NCBI RefSeq assembly: GCF_000223905.1
Contig: NC_015948.1
Location: 2,108,001-2,172,000 of the forward strand
Length of the DNA stretch: 64,000 bases
Reading direction: 5' to 3'
DNA from: Haloarcula hispanica ATCC 33960
GTDB taxonomy: Archaea; Halobacteriota; Halobacteria; Halobacteriales; Haloarculaceae
Every line of letters starts with the position of its first letter. The stretch's first letter is position 1. Shown here piece after piece: positions 41,860-50,748 of this stretch. A program made the position numbers and the translations under genes. The notes beneath the pieces were generated by a model. The model made no database searches and was not told the origin of the DNA. It was given only the letters and a program-made list of their open reading frames with translations.

Positions 41860-41914
41860 TCGCTGAAGCGTGATGTAACTGGTTTTATATTCACGCGTAG
41901 GATGTGATACATAA

Positions 41915-43771
41915 ATGACGGCGACACAGGGAAATCTCGCTAGTCTTTCGCGGTTTATTTTCAGGGCTCCGACCTGGTATACGAGCCTGGCCTTTGCACT
42001 GGTCATCGCGGCGATGACTGGTATCGTTGCGTTCGATTCGCGGTTCATCCTCGACGACGCCTGGCAGGGCGTGTTTCTCATCGGCCTGCCGACCTCAATC
42101 GCCAGTGCCGTGACGCCGTGGGTCGACCGGCAGCTGGGCGGGCAGCTAACCCCGAACCGGGCCACGCTGCTTGCGGTCATCTGTGAGTTGATCACTATCG
42201 CGATGCTGACTGTCGCCGGCGTTATCGCCATCTTTACCGTCCGCCTCGGGCAGAACTTCGTCTTCGACGTGCTGTTAGTCGCGCTGGCGTCGATATTCGC
42301 CTTCCGGCTGCTGATACTGATGGCCGTCTCGCGGCACTCACTGCTGAAGGCGGCGATTCCGGCGAGCGTCCAGACGGTCACTGCCGCCGTGTTGCTGGCG
42401 ATATACAGCGGGGCGACCGCGTTCATCCTCGAAGACCCGATGCTTCGGGAGTACCTCTCCCGCCCGGAGGAGGTCCCGCCGCAGGTACAGGGGTTTATCC
42501 CGCAGGACTTCGTTATTCTCGCGGTTATCTGTGTCATCTACGCGCTAGCAGTCTGGCTGTTCCTGGTCGTCATCGACCAACCATGGCGCTCCTCGCTCGG
42601 CGTTTCCGCGCTGGATTTCCTCCGGGGGTTCATCGGGCACATCGCCGAAGGCACGCGCGAACTGGAGGAGTTTTTCGAGGACATCGGCGAAGAAGCCGTC
42701 GTCCCGGTCACCTTGCTGTCGGTCCGTCGGCCGGGCGGCGAGGAGAAAGCCCGGTTCGTCCTGCCGATGATTCACCCCGGCCCGATGGGTGAAATCGGCG
42801 GCGGTAACCTCCCCAGACGCGTCGCCGAATCGGCCGACGGCCTGGCCTTCCCGCCACACGCGACCGCCGGCCACGACTTCAACCTCGTCACGGAGCGGGA
42901 GGTCGACACGATCCTGTCGACCGCAGAGACGGCGTACCAGAACCTCGAATACGACGACCAGGCGACGGCGGGCCTCCGTGTCACAGAGGGCGAGGCCACG
43001 CTGACGGGGCAGGCCTTCGGCACCGATGCGCTCGTCGTGAACACGTACGCGCCGGGCTGTGCCGACGACGTGGAGTACGCCGTGGGTCTCTCAGCGATGT
43101 CGGAAGCGCGGGCCGACGGGCTCGACGACGTACTCCTGGTCGACGCACACAACTGCAACGACGGGCTCGAGGGCGACGACCTCGGCCACGTCGTTCCCGG
43201 CAGTCAGCGGTCATTCGACATGCTCCACGGGGCCGGTCAGCTTGGAAACTTGCTCACAGATGCCGAAACCGGCCAACTCCGCTGTGGAGTCGCCTGGGAC
43301 AGGACCCCCTGGGAGCCCGAGGAGGGCATCGGCCCGCTCGGAATCCGGGTCTGTGTCTTCGAAGTCAACGGCCAGCGGACGGCGTACGTGCTCATCGACG
43401 GCAACAACATGGAGCCGGGCCTCCGTCAGCGCATCATCGACGCCGCCGACGGCGTGGATATGATGGAGGTGATGACCAGCGACACCCACATCGTCAACAC
43501 CGTCGAGGCCGAGAATCAGGTCGGACAGGTCATCCCCGAGAAGGAAATCGTTGCGCTCATCGGGGACCTCGTCGACAGAGCCGTCGCCGACCTCGAACCC
43601 GTCGAGGCCGGGATGGCGAGCGAACAGGCGACCGTGACGGTGTTCGGCAACGACCGGACCGAGACGCTGGCCTCGACTGCCAACGCGATGGTCTCGATGG
43701 GTGGCGCACTGGCCGGGGCGTTCATTCTCGTCGTAATGACGATCAGCGTGTTGATTTTCCTGCTGACCTGA
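41915..43771 (+). CDS. DUF2070 family membrane protein
   Basis: A 618-residue archaeal DUF2070 protein. Seven or so membrane helices in the first 230 residues are followed by a large soluble domain (about 240-590) with conserved histidine/aspartate stretches such as FVLPMIHPGPMGEIGGGNLP, LLVDAHNCNDGLEG and EVMTSDTHIVNTVEA. A final membrane helix closes the protein. Such motifs look like a metal-dependent hydrolase site facing the cytoplasm, but the function is unestablished. A GGTTTTATATTC box at about 41880-41891 supports the ATG at 41915. Confidence 0.92.
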   Translation: MTATQGNLASLSRFIFRAPTWYTSLAFALVIAAMTGIVAFDSRFILDDAWQGVFLIGLPTSIASAVTPWVDRQLGGQLTPNRATLLAVICELITIAMLTVAGVIAIFTVRLGQNFVFDVLLVALASIFAFRLLILMAVSRHSLLKAAIPASVQTVTAAVLLAIYSGATAFILEDPMLREYLSRPEEVPPQVQGFIPQDFVILAVICVIYALAVWLFLVVIDQPWRSSLGVSALDFLRGFIGHIAEGTRELEEFFEDIGEEAVVPVTLLSVRRPGGEEKARFVLPMIHPGPMGEIGGGNLPRRVAESADGLAFPPHATAGHDFNLVTEREVDTILSTAETAYQNLEYDDQATAGLRVTEGEATLTGQAFGTDALVVNTYAPGCADDVEYAVGLSAMSEARADGLDDVLLVDAHNCNDGLEGDDLGHVVPGSQRSFDMLHGAGQLGNLLTDAETGQLRCGVAWDRTPWEPEEGIGPLGIRVCVFEVNGQRTAYVLIDGNNMEPGLRQRIIDAADGVDMMEVMTSDTHIVNTVEAENQVGQVIPEKEIVALIGDLVDRAVADLEPVEAGMASEQATVTVFGNDRTETLASTANAMVSMGGALAGAFILVVMTISVLIFLLT

Positions 43772-43798
43772 CGGCGGTCGGCCGGATACGATCCGATT

Positions 43799-44018
43799 CC
43801 TGCAGCACTACCGACTCGCTACGCTCGCCGACTCTGGTACAGAGAACGCCGAGGAGGAGATTTGAACCACGCCCAGACGGTCCGGGCGTGCGGCGCGGTG
43901 CGCCGTTCCGGGCTGCGACTGGTCTACTCCAACTCTCCACGCATCACGGTCCTGCAGCACTGCCGACTCGCTGCGCTCGTCGGAATGGCTGCAGAGAACG
44001 CCGAGGAGGAGATTTGAA
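43799..44018. repeat. Tandem partial duplication of the tRNA-Ser 3' end and flank
   Basis: Copy 1 (43799-43866) and copy 2 (43951-44018) align without gaps at an offset of 152 nt. Both run from CCTGCAGCACT through a CCGACTCGCT...CG hairpin to GAACGCCGAGGAGGAGATTTGAAC. The last element is the 3' end of tRNA-Ser (complement), identical in both copies over 27 nt. The 84 nt between the copies hold two further hairpins (CACGCCC...GGGCGTG and CGGCGC-GGT-GCGCCG). This is either an att-like scar or a decayed second tRNA gene. Confidence 0.7.
43848..43935 (-). pseudogene. tRNA-Ser-like remnant
   Basis: On the minus strand the last 20 nt (GTTCAAATCTCCTCCTCGGC) equal the T-loop and acceptor 3' strand of the neighbouring tRNA-Ser. 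Upstream of it are one hairpin in the variable-arm position and one in the anticodon-arm position, as in a type II tRNA. The T-stem 5' strand and the acceptor 5' strand do not pair. It is therefore not a working tRNA. Its right boundary is approximate. Confidence 0.4.
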
Positions 44019-44083
44019 CTCCTGAGTCCGTGAGGACAGTTGCTCTCGAAGCAACCGCCTTGGCCAGGCTAGGCTACCTCGGC
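44000..44083 (-). tRNA. tRNA-Ser (anticodon CGA)
   Basis: An 84-nt type II tRNA. Acceptor GCCGAGG pairs with CCTCGGC (7 bp). The D arm is GCCTAGCCTGGCCAAGGC. The anticodon arm GTTGC-TTCGAGA-GCAAC has anticodon CGA, reading UCG serine codons. A long variable arm holds GTCC/GGAC, and the T arm is AGGAG-TTCAAAT-CTCCT. No intron and no encoded CCA. Its 3' end is duplicated 152 nt further on. Confidence 0.97.
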
Positions 44084-44168
44084 TCACCCATCAGTACCGC
44101 CGTTTGCTCTTTAGGGGTTTCGATTTCAGACTCGACACCCCTTTACCGGACCCGTAACATGACAGGCT

Positions 44169-45116
44169 ATGGACGCTACCGAGGCAAGCGAGGTGTCGAG
44201 TCAGATCCTCGACGAGATCGGGAGTGCCGTCATCGCCGACCGCGGTTTCTTCGAGACAGTGCTGCTGGGGGTCGTCGCGAAGGGCCACGTCCTGCTCGAG
44301 GACGTTCCCGGCACGGGAAAGACACTGACCGCCCGCAGCGTCGCGACCGCGCTGGGGCTGTCGTTCTCCCGCATCCAGTTCACGCCGGACCTCCTGCCGG
44401 CCGACATCACGGGAACGCACATCTTCAACGAGGAGTCCCGGAGTTTCGAATTCACCGAAGGACCGGTGTTCGCCAACGTTCTGTTGGCCGACGAGATCAA
44501 CCGCGCGCCGCCCAAGACCCAGTCCGCCCTGCTCGAAGCGATGGAAGAGGGACAGGTCACCGTCGACGGGGACACCTACGACCTTCCCGAACCGTTCTTC
44601 GTCATCGCCACGCAGAACCCAGTCGACATGGAGGGGACTTTCGAACTCCCCGAAGCGCAGGTCGACCGGTTCCTGGCAAAGACATCACTCGGCTATCCTG
44701 ACGACGAAGGCGAGGTCGAACTCCTCCGGCGGCGTGCCGGCCGGACGACACAGAGTCCGACCGTGGAGCCGATACTTGACGCGGAGTCGGTCACGGAACT
44801 CCGGAGCGTTCCGGAGACGGTTACCGTCGACGACGACCTGCTGCAGTACATGGCTGCCCTCGCCCGGGCGACCAGAGACGATTACCGCGTGGACGTCGGG
44901 GTCTCACCGCGCGGGACCCAGCGGCTGTTCGAGGCAGCGCGGGCGATGGCGACCATCGCGGGCCGGGAGTACGTGGCACCGGACGACATCAAACGGGTCG
45001 CACAGCCAGTGCTGGCACACAGACTGGTGTTGACGCCTGACGCCCGCGTCGAGCAAGTCGACAAGGGGACCGTTATCCAGAGCGTGCTCGACGAGGTCCC
45101 CGTCCCGACCGTCTAA
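44169..45116 (+). CDS. MoxR-family AAA+ ATPase
   Basis: A 315-residue MoxR ATPase: Walker A EDVPGTGKT at about residues 43-51, Walker B LLADEINRAPPKTQSALLEAM, sensor 1 FVIATQNPVDMEGTFELPEAQ, and sensor 2 in SPRGTQRLFEAARA. MoxR proteins assist assembly or metal insertion of partner complexes and usually sit beside DUF58/vWA genes. No such partner is adjacent here. The stop shares CTAA with the stop of the convergent GtrA gene. CTTTACC near 44138-44144 supports a leaderless start. Confidence 0.94.
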   Translation: MDATEASEVSSQILDEIGSAVIADRGFFETVLLGVVAKGHVLLEDVPGTGKTLTARSVATALGLSFSRIQFTPDLLPADITGTHIFNEESRSFEFTEGPVFANVLLADEINRAPPKTQSALLEAMEEGQVTVDGDTYDLPEPFFVIATQNPVDMEGTFELPEAQVDRFLAKTSLGYPDDEGEVELLRRRAGRTTQSPTVEPILDAESVTELRSVPETVTVDDDLLQYMAALARATRDDYRVDVGVSPRGTQRLFEAARAMATIAGREYVAPDDIKRVAQPVLAHRLVLTPDARVEQVDKGTVIQSVLDEVPVPTV

Positions 45117-45523
45117 CCCCACGTCCAGCGGGCGTCAAGCGCGTACCGGTACACACCCGTGATGACGATAGCCCCGCCATTGCCGACCAGCGGCACGACG
45201 CCGCCCCAAGTGACAAACGCGTAGAGGAGGCCCAACTGGAGCGGGATCGCCGTCCCACGAACGAGGTTCGTCTTCCCTAACCCGACTACGTACTCTCGCA
45301 GATCCGAGTGCTGTGACCGGTGGAACGTCCAGGCGTTGTTGAGGACGTACTGAAGCAGAATCGTACACTCGATTGCGATAGCGGCCGCGAGAATGTAATT
45401 CAGGCCACCGACATCGTTGAACAACCATAGCAGCGCTTGCTGAATTGACGCAGCAAACACACCGACGAGGAAGAACCGGACGAGTTGCTGTCGTCGGGCC
45501 GGTGTGACGACAGCGGACGCCAT
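45113..45523 (-). CDS. GtrA-family membrane protein
   Basis: A 136-residue GtrA-like protein with four membrane helices, starting at RRQQLVRFFLVGVFAASIQQALLWLF and ending YRYALDARWTWG. Family members are linked to flipping or transfer of polyprenyl-phosphate sugars in cell-surface glycan synthesis. It lies 6 nt downstream of the sulfatase-family gene on the same strand, so the two form an operon, perhaps for surface polysaccharide or lipid-linked sugar modification. Confidence 0.9.
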   Translation of the reverse strand: MASAVVTPARRQQLVRFFLVGVFAASIQQALLWLFNDVGGLNYILAAAIAIECTILLQYVLNNAWTFHRSQHSDLREYVVGLGKTNLVRGTAIPLQLGLLYAFVTWGGVVPLVGNGGAIVITGVYRYALDARWTWG

Positions 45524-45529
45524 ACAGCC

Positions 45530-46948
45530 TTACTGATAACCGAGCGCCTTTAACCGTGCTGTTATCTCGTCAGATGCCTCGGTGTTTTCCGCCCCCGTCC
45601 CGTCGCTATCGAGTTCTGCGAGGTGTTCGGCAACTGCATCCGAGAGCCGGTCGAGGACGGTCACAGGCGGATCGGCGTCCGCCGAGTCCGAACACAGATC
45701 GACCTGCTCTTCGGGATCGCTCGTCCGGTCGTACAGTTCCTGACGCCCCGATTCCGTGAATTCGATGTACGTGTAGCGCTCGTCGCGTGCGCTGAGGAGG
45801 AGCTCCCCGTCCGCGCGGCTCCGCGGGATCGGCTGGCTGGTCACGCTCTCGCCCCGGACCGCTGCGGAGACGATGGGGCCGCGGTCCTCGATGTCCGCGC
45901 CGTGGATCGCCGGGGCGACGGACGCTCCGTCCCACTCCGTCGCCGGCGTGAGCGACAGCAGATCGCACACCGTCGGCGCGATCGTGTCGAGGCCGACCGT
46001 CGTCTCGACCGACTGGCCCTCGCTGTCCGGTGTCGAGACGATGTAGGGAACGTCGATGAGCTCCCGATAGAGCTTGGGGTAGTGAGCGAGATGGCCGTGT
46101 TCGAGGAACTCCTCGCCGTGGTCGCCGGCGACGACGACGGCCGTATCATCGCGATGGCCCTCTGTTTCGAGGGTGTCGAGTAGCCGACCGACGCTGGCAT
46201 CGACCTGCCGAACCGTCGCCTCGTACAGCGTCCGGAGCGTCTCCAGCGTCCGGTCGTCGACTTCCCAGCCCAGCCCGGTTCGGAGGTGGGAGGTGAGCAT
46301 TCGGAGGACACCGAAGTGGTTGTCCGACACCTCGCGGATGTGCCGCGGGGCCGGCACGTACGGTGTGTGCGTGTCCATGTAGTGGACCCACAGGAAGAAC
46401 GGTCCGTCGGTCGTCGCCAGAAACTCGGTGGCGCGGTCTTCGAGGTCGCCCATCCGGGACACGTCGGCGAAGGGCCGTTCGTCAGACCCGCCGCTGAGGA
46501 CGGTCGCAGCACGACGGAACGGTGAAGTGCCGAGTTGGACCCACGCCTGGATGGTCGGGTGGGCCGCCAGGTACTTGCTGTAGCCGCCGCTGTCGACGAA
46601 CGGCTCGAACTCGTCGAACCCGCGGTCGTATCCCCAGTGATCGGTGAGAAAACCGTTTGCGGCGTTGAACCCTGCCGTCTCGATACCGGCATCGGACACC
46701 TGCTCGGCCAGCGTCGGCGTCGACGCCAGACCGATGTCGTCGCTCTCAGCGAACACCGGCCGCGAGCCGTGGATGGACGGGAACGAGAACGGCGTCCAGT
46801 TCCCCTGTGCGACGGCGTTTTCGAAGACAACGCCCGACTCAGCGAGCGAGTCCAGGACTGGGGAGACGCTGTCAGCGCCACCCAGTGCGTCCGCTCGCAG
46901 CGAATCAACCGTGACCAGCACCACGTTGTTCGTTGCCGGGGCCGTCAT
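45530..46948 (-). CDS. Sulfatase / alkaline-phosphatase superfamily protein
   Basis: A 472-residue hydrolase of the sulfatase superfamily. The first metal site is VVLVTVDSLRADALGG. The nucleophile region is GNWTPFSFPSIHGSRP, where haloarchaeal members have Thr/Ser instead of the Cys/Ser-x-Pro-x-Arg sulfatase signature. The second metal site is VVVAGDHGEEFLEHGHLAHY. It is therefore probably a phosphoesterase or phosphotransferase-like enzyme rather than a true sulfatase. No signal peptide. It forms an operon with GtrA, so surface-glycan modification is plausible. Confidence 0.88.
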   Translation of the reverse strand: MTAPATNNVVLVTVDSLRADALGGADSVSPVLDSLAESGVVFENAVAQGNWTPFSFPSIHGSRPVFAESDDIGLASTPTLAEQVSDAGIETAGFNAANGFLTDHWGYDRGFDEFEPFVDSGGYSKYLAAHPTIQAWVQLGTSPFRRAATVLSGGSDERPFADVSRMGDLEDRATEFLATTDGPFFLWVHYMDTHTPYVPAPRHIREVSDNHFGVLRMLTSHLRTGLGWEVDDRTLETLRTLYEATVRQVDASVGRLLDTLETEGHRDDTAVVVAGDHGEEFLEHGHLAHYPKLYRELIDVPYIVSTPDSEGQSVETTVGLDTIAPTVCDLLSLTPATEWDGASVAPAIHGADIEDRGPIVSAAVRGESVTSQPIPRSRADGELLLSARDERYTYIEFTESGRQELYDRTSDPEEQVDLCSDSADADPPVTVLDRLSDAVAEHLAELDSDGTGAENTEASDEITARLKALGYQ

Positions 46949-47168
46949 TGTCGGCCCACACTCCTCCGTGATCGTAATGGTATCGACGTATCGCGTCCGC
47001 GATCCGGGGTTTGCACCCGGTACGTGCCACCGTATTTTCTCATACCCCCTATACCAGACACTGAATACTGAACGTTCCGGATAAATTCAGGGGGCTATAA
47101 TAGAACCATACTCTGATAAGGTAGAATTAAACCCGTTCTCCGATAATGTGCTGTCCAGAACATATTCG

Positions 47169-47696
47169 ATGACCAACTCCATTCAGCTTCGGTCCTACGA
47201 CGACCGGGACGCCGACGCTGTCTGGTGTCTCCACGAGTGGGCAATGCGAGCGACCGGCAATGACCCCAGTGACATCCCCGGAACGTCGGACCTGCAAAAC
47301 ATCGAGACGCGGTATTTCGACACCGGCGGCGCGTTTCTCGTCGGCGTCGTTCCCGATGCCGACGATGACCTCCCACAGACGTTCGACGGCGGCCTAACCG
47401 CGATGGGCGGGTTCCTCCCGAATGAAGTCGGGCACGCGGACGAGCGAACCGTCTCCGGCGCGGCCGAACTCCACCGGATGCGGGTGGCTCCGTCCCGGCA
47501 ACGACGTGGCTACGGTCGGAGCCTCCTCCACAAACTCGAACAGCAAGTGGTCGAGCAGGGATACGAGGTCCTGCTTGCGACGACATCACAGAGCCAGCCC
47601 GCCGCGGTCGCGTTCTACCGCGACGAAGGATACCAGGAGGTAGACCAGTCAACACAGGGCGAGTACGAACTCGTCCACTTCGAGAAACGGCTCTGA
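47169..47696 (+). CDS. GNAT-family N-acetyltransferase
   Basis: A 175-residue acetyltransferase. The acetyl-CoA-binding motif A is LHRMRVAPSRQRRGYGRSLLHKLEQQ (Q/R-x-x-G-x-G/A at RRGYG), and motif B is FYRDEGYQEV. The N-terminal part IQLRSYDDRDADAVWCLHEW matches the usual first strand and helix. The acceptor is unknown. The ATG at 47169 is preferred over 47148. It is convergent with the UbiB-like gene, 21 nt away. Confidence 0.92.
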   Translation: MTNSIQLRSYDDRDADAVWCLHEWAMRATGNDPSDIPGTSDLQNIETRYFDTGGAFLVGVVPDADDDLPQTFDGGLTAMGGFLPNEVGHADERTVSGAAELHRMRVAPSRQRRGYGRSLLHKLEQQVVEQGYEVLLATTSQSQPAAVAFYRDEGYQEVDQSTQGEYELVHFEKRL

Positions 47697-47717
47697 CCCA
47701 ACAATCGGACGCGGCGT

Positions 47718-49436
47718 TCAGTCACCGCTGTAGGCGTCGTCGGTGTCCTCGCCGAAGGAGGTGTTGAGCCCACTCGGGCTCTCCCGGTCCTGCTCACGCA
47801 TACTCTGTCGCGTGAACTGCGGCTTGGCGCGGACGGCCTTTTTCGAGCGGAACGACCACCACAGCGCCAGAGAGAGCCCGACGGTTCCAGCGATGCCGAC
47901 ACCAGTGGCCGGCAGCGACGCCTGCGTGTAGAGGAACGCTGTCGAGAACAGCGTGCTCGCGAGCAACATCCCGAGGATGAGCCGCTTGGTCATCGTCGCG
48001 AGCAGGCCATCGGAGTCCTCAATGTCGGCCTGTACGCGGAAGTCCTCCCGCTCGACTCTGTCGAGGGCGGACTCCAGTTTTGGCGGGATACGGACGGCCG
48101 ACCGGGCGGCGTCGGACACTTCGGTCGCCCGGTCCTCGACGAAGTTCCGGACGCCCTCGGCGAGATACCCCTCCTCGCGGAGATAGTCGGTAGCAACGCC
48201 GATGAAGTCGAAGTCCTCGTCGAGCGTGACACAGACGCCTTCGACGACAGTGGCGACGCGCAACACGAGCGCCAGATTCGCCGGCAGGCGAAGCGGGAAC
48301 TCGTAGATGGTGTCCTCGACCTGCTGAATGATCTGCTGGACGCGGTACTGCTCGATGTCCTCGCCACGGGCGTCGGCGATGGCCAGTTCCATCACGTCAC
48401 CCATCACCTGCCGGTCGGCCTCCGGCGAGAGCGTCCCCATCTCGATGAGGGCATCGAGGATGGCGTCGATGTCCTGATCGGCGACGGCGGCGTAGAAGTC
48501 GATGATCTTGTCCTGCACGAACGGGTCGACTCGACCGGACATTCCGAAGTCGTAGAAGACGAGTGTCCCGTCGTCCTGCACAGCGAGGTTCCCGGGATGT
48601 GGATCGGCGTGGAACACGCCATCGTCGATAATCATCTGGAGGTACGCCCGCTGGAGCGTCTCGGCCAGTTCCGTCCGGTCGATACCACCCGCATCGAGGC
48701 TGTCGATGTCGTTGATCTTCGTGCCCGGAACGTACTCCATCGTCAGGACGCGTTGCGTGGAGTGGGACTCCTTGACCTTGGGAATGCAGATACGGTCGTT
48801 GTCCCGGAAGTTCTCCCGGATTTCGGTGAGCATGCGGCCCTCCCGCTGGTAGTCCATCTCCTCGCGGATGGTCTTCGAGAACTCGTCGGCTAGCGTCTCA
48901 AGCGAGAACGACCGGGAGTCGTCGATGAAATACATCAACAGCGGGAGCGACCAGCGGACGACCCGCAGGTCGGCCTCGACGAGCGTCTCGATACCGGGCC
49001 GGCGGATCTTGACGGCGACCTTCTCGCCGTCGACCTCCGCCAGATACACCTGGCCGAGCGACGCGCCGCTTATCGCCTCTGTCTCGAACTCGTCGAAGCG
49101 GTCGTCGACGGAGCCCAGTTCGTCCTCGATGACGACCCGTGCCTCGTCCCAGTCCGCCGGTGGCACGCGGTCCTGCAACTTCGAGAACTCCTCGATGTAC
49201 TCCGGCGGCAGGACGTCCGGCCGGGTCGAGAGTATCTGTCCGAGTTTGATGAACGTCGGGCCGAGCGTCAGCAGCGAGTCGAGCAGTTGCTGTGCACGTT
49301 TGCGACGCTGTTCAGGCGTGACACGGCGCGACGAGCCGACCACGAAGAACCGCTTTCGGTCTCGTGCGTACGCGACCAACAGGGGCAGGAAGTGGCGAGC
49401 GACGACGAGGAACCGCCAGTACGCGCGAAGGTTCAC
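47718..49436 (-). CDS. ABC1/UbiB-family protein kinase-like protein
   Basis: A 572-residue UbiB/ADCK-type atypical kinase. It has the KxGQ motif in TFIKLGQILSTRPDVLP, the alanine-loop replacement of the P-loop ISGASLGQVYLAEV, the catalytic VFHADPHPGNLAV and metal-binding VFYDFGMSGRV. Two C-terminal membrane helices lie at about residues 495-535. In other organisms the family supports quinone synthesis; in haloarchaea the target (menaquinone or lipids) is not known. The Hsp20 gene lies 18 nt upstream on the same strand. Confidence 0.94.
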   Translation of the reverse strand: MNLRAYWRFLVVARHFLPLLVAYARDRKRFFVVGSSRRVTPEQRRKRAQQLLDSLLTLGPTFIKLGQILSTRPDVLPPEYIEEFSKLQDRVPPADWDEARVVIEDELGSVDDRFDEFETEAISGASLGQVYLAEVDGEKVAVKIRRPGIETLVEADLRVVRWSLPLLMYFIDDSRSFSLETLADEFSKTIREEMDYQREGRMLTEIRENFRDNDRICIPKVKESHSTQRVLTMEYVPGTKINDIDSLDAGGIDRTELAETLQRAYLQMIIDDGVFHADPHPGNLAVQDDGTLVFYDFGMSGRVDPFVQDKIIDFYAAVADQDIDAILDALIEMGTLSPEADRQVMGDVMELAIADARGEDIEQYRVQQIIQQVEDTIYEFPLRLPANLALVLRVATVVEGVCVTLDEDFDFIGVATDYLREEGYLAEGVRNFVEDRATEVSDAARSAVRIPPKLESALDRVEREDFRVQADIEDSDGLLATMTKRLILGMLLASTLFSTAFLYTQASLPATGVGIAGTVGLSLALWWSFRSKKAVRAKPQFTRQSMREQDRESPSGLNTSFGEDTDDAYSGD

Positions 49437-49454
49437 CGGCTTGCCACCTCTGGG

Positions 49455-49811
49455 TCAGTCCCCGTCGATCGGGATTGTAGTGCTCGGTGCGGCTGTCGCC
49501 TTCGGCAGGCGGAGCTCGAGGACGCCGTTTTCCACGGTCCCCTCCCCGCCCTGCCCGGTCGTGTCCGGCGGGAGCGGGAGCTCGGCGTCGAGGAACACGG
49601 AGCGGTCCTCGCGGACGAACGTGAACTCCCCGGGCACGTCTTTGGTCCGTTGCCCGTCGATACGAAGGCGGCCCCCTTCAACGGTCACGTCGATTGTGTC
49701 CGCGGTCACACCCGGCAGGTCGAGCACGAGCAGGTATTCGTCCTCGGATTCGAGCACGTCCGCGAACACGGCGTCGGGAAGATCCCGAAGCGCTTCACGC
49801 AGGGCTGGCAT
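49455..49811 (-). CDS. Small heat-shock protein (Hsp20/alpha-crystallin)
   Basis: A 118-residue holdase with the alpha-crystallin core: EYLLVLDLPGVTADTIDVTVEGGRLRIDGQR, then FVREDRSVFLDAELPLP and GTVENGVLELRLPKA (named as regions), the last being the conserved G-x-L-x-L/R type end. The N-terminal arm is short (about 30 residues). Start 49811 is used because the upstream open frame has no family match. It is followed by the UbiB-like gene after 18 nt, suggesting co-transcription. Confidence 0.93.
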   Translation of the reverse strand: MPALREALRDLPDAVFADVLESEDEYLLVLDLPGVTADTIDVTVEGGRLRIDGQRTKDVPGEFTFVREDRSVFLDAELPLPPDTTGQGGEGTVENGVLELRLPKATAAPSTTIPIDGD

Positions 49812-49860
49812 ACGCCTGTCTAAGTGGTACGCAGTGGTAAACCCGACGGTCTCTGCTACT

Positions 49861-50637
49861 CTACAGGGGTACGGAGAGGAGGACGGCAGCACCGATAAGG
49901 ACAGCCGCTAGTCCGAACACAGTTTCAGCGATAGCGCCGCGAACAATCCGTCGGGCCGTGCCACGCTCGCTGGTGTCGGAGATGACGAACACCGGCGTCC
50001 CATCGCCATCCCCGACGACGGCGTCGACCAGATTACTTCCCCACTCCGATGCGGGGCCGCGCATCGCCTGACCGTAGACGTACACGTCCTCGCCAACGTC
50101 CAGCCGGCGCTCGGTAAAGCGCTGCTTGTTCCCCAGGCTGATCTCAGTCACGAGCAGGTTCACGGACCCGTCCTGTGCCTCGACGGCATCCGTTCGCTCG
50201 ACGTAGCCGGCCAGGCGCTCGGGGAGTTCAGTCCCGGGGGATACCGTCACGGACTGGGACTCGAACCGTACGTCCGCGCCGTCGGGATTCACGCGGACGC
50301 GAGCGTTCCCGTCGTCGACGATGAAGTCGACGCCGGCCTGCCCCTCGTCTAGCGTCTCCCAGCTGGAGTGTTTCCCCGACGACCGATACTCCTCGACCTC
50401 GTAGGTGTAGGCCAGACACTCGCTGCCGGTGAAGGGGGCTGTGACCGTGCCGGCGTCTTCGTCGGCGACGGCTGTGCCGGTGATTTCGACGGGACCGGAG
50501 TGCCCGTCGAGCGAGCGCACCGGGACTGGATCGTTCCGGAGGATGTGAAACACCGTTCGGAGTTCCCGGCCACCGCGGAGGAGGACGAAGCCGCCGATGA
50601 CCAGGAACACGATGGCGACCAGTTGCGGGAGGACCAT
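49861..50637 (-). CDS. GIDE-domain membrane protein
   Basis: A 258-residue protein with an N-terminal membrane helix (residues 3-21) and a C-terminal one (about 235-257). Between them lies a soluble domain with PVRSLDGHSGPVEITGTAVA, FTGSECLAYTYEVEEYRSSG and VYVYGQAMRG, the pattern of the GIDE domain that in eukaryotes precedes the RING of MUL1/MAPL. Archaeal versions lack a RING finger and have no known activity. CTTTTGT (about 50661-50667, minus strand) is positioned for the ATG at 50637. Confidence 0.82.
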   Translation of the reverse strand: MVLPQLVAIVFLVIGGFVLLRGGRELRTVFHILRNDPVPVRSLDGHSGPVEITGTAVADEDAGTVTAPFTGSECLAYTYEVEEYRSSGKHSSWETLDEGQAGVDFIVDDGNARVRVNPDGADVRFESQSVTVSPGTELPERLAGYVERTDAVEAQDGSVNLLVTEISLGNKQRFTERRLDVGEDVYVYGQAMRGPASEWGSNLVDAVVGDGDGTPVFVISDTSERGTARRIVRGAIAETVFGLAAVLIGAAVLLSVPL

Positions 50638-50748
50638 ACGGCCACTCCGCGTCGGACCGAACAAAAGCGTTCCCAGTCCATGTAGGCGAGTGACTGATGG
50701 GACGTGGCCACTCGGGGCGTTTTTGCCATAGTACCCACTAGCAAGGGT

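Noticed and set aside
45530-46948. A true arylsulfatase
   Set aside because: The Cys/Ser-x-Pro-x-Arg formylglycine signature is missing; only the superfamily metal sites are present.
46975-47045. A tRNA-like stretch containing CCGGGGTTTGCACCCGG
   Set aside because: The loop lacks the TTCRA T-loop pattern and there is no matching acceptor or anticodon arm on either strand.
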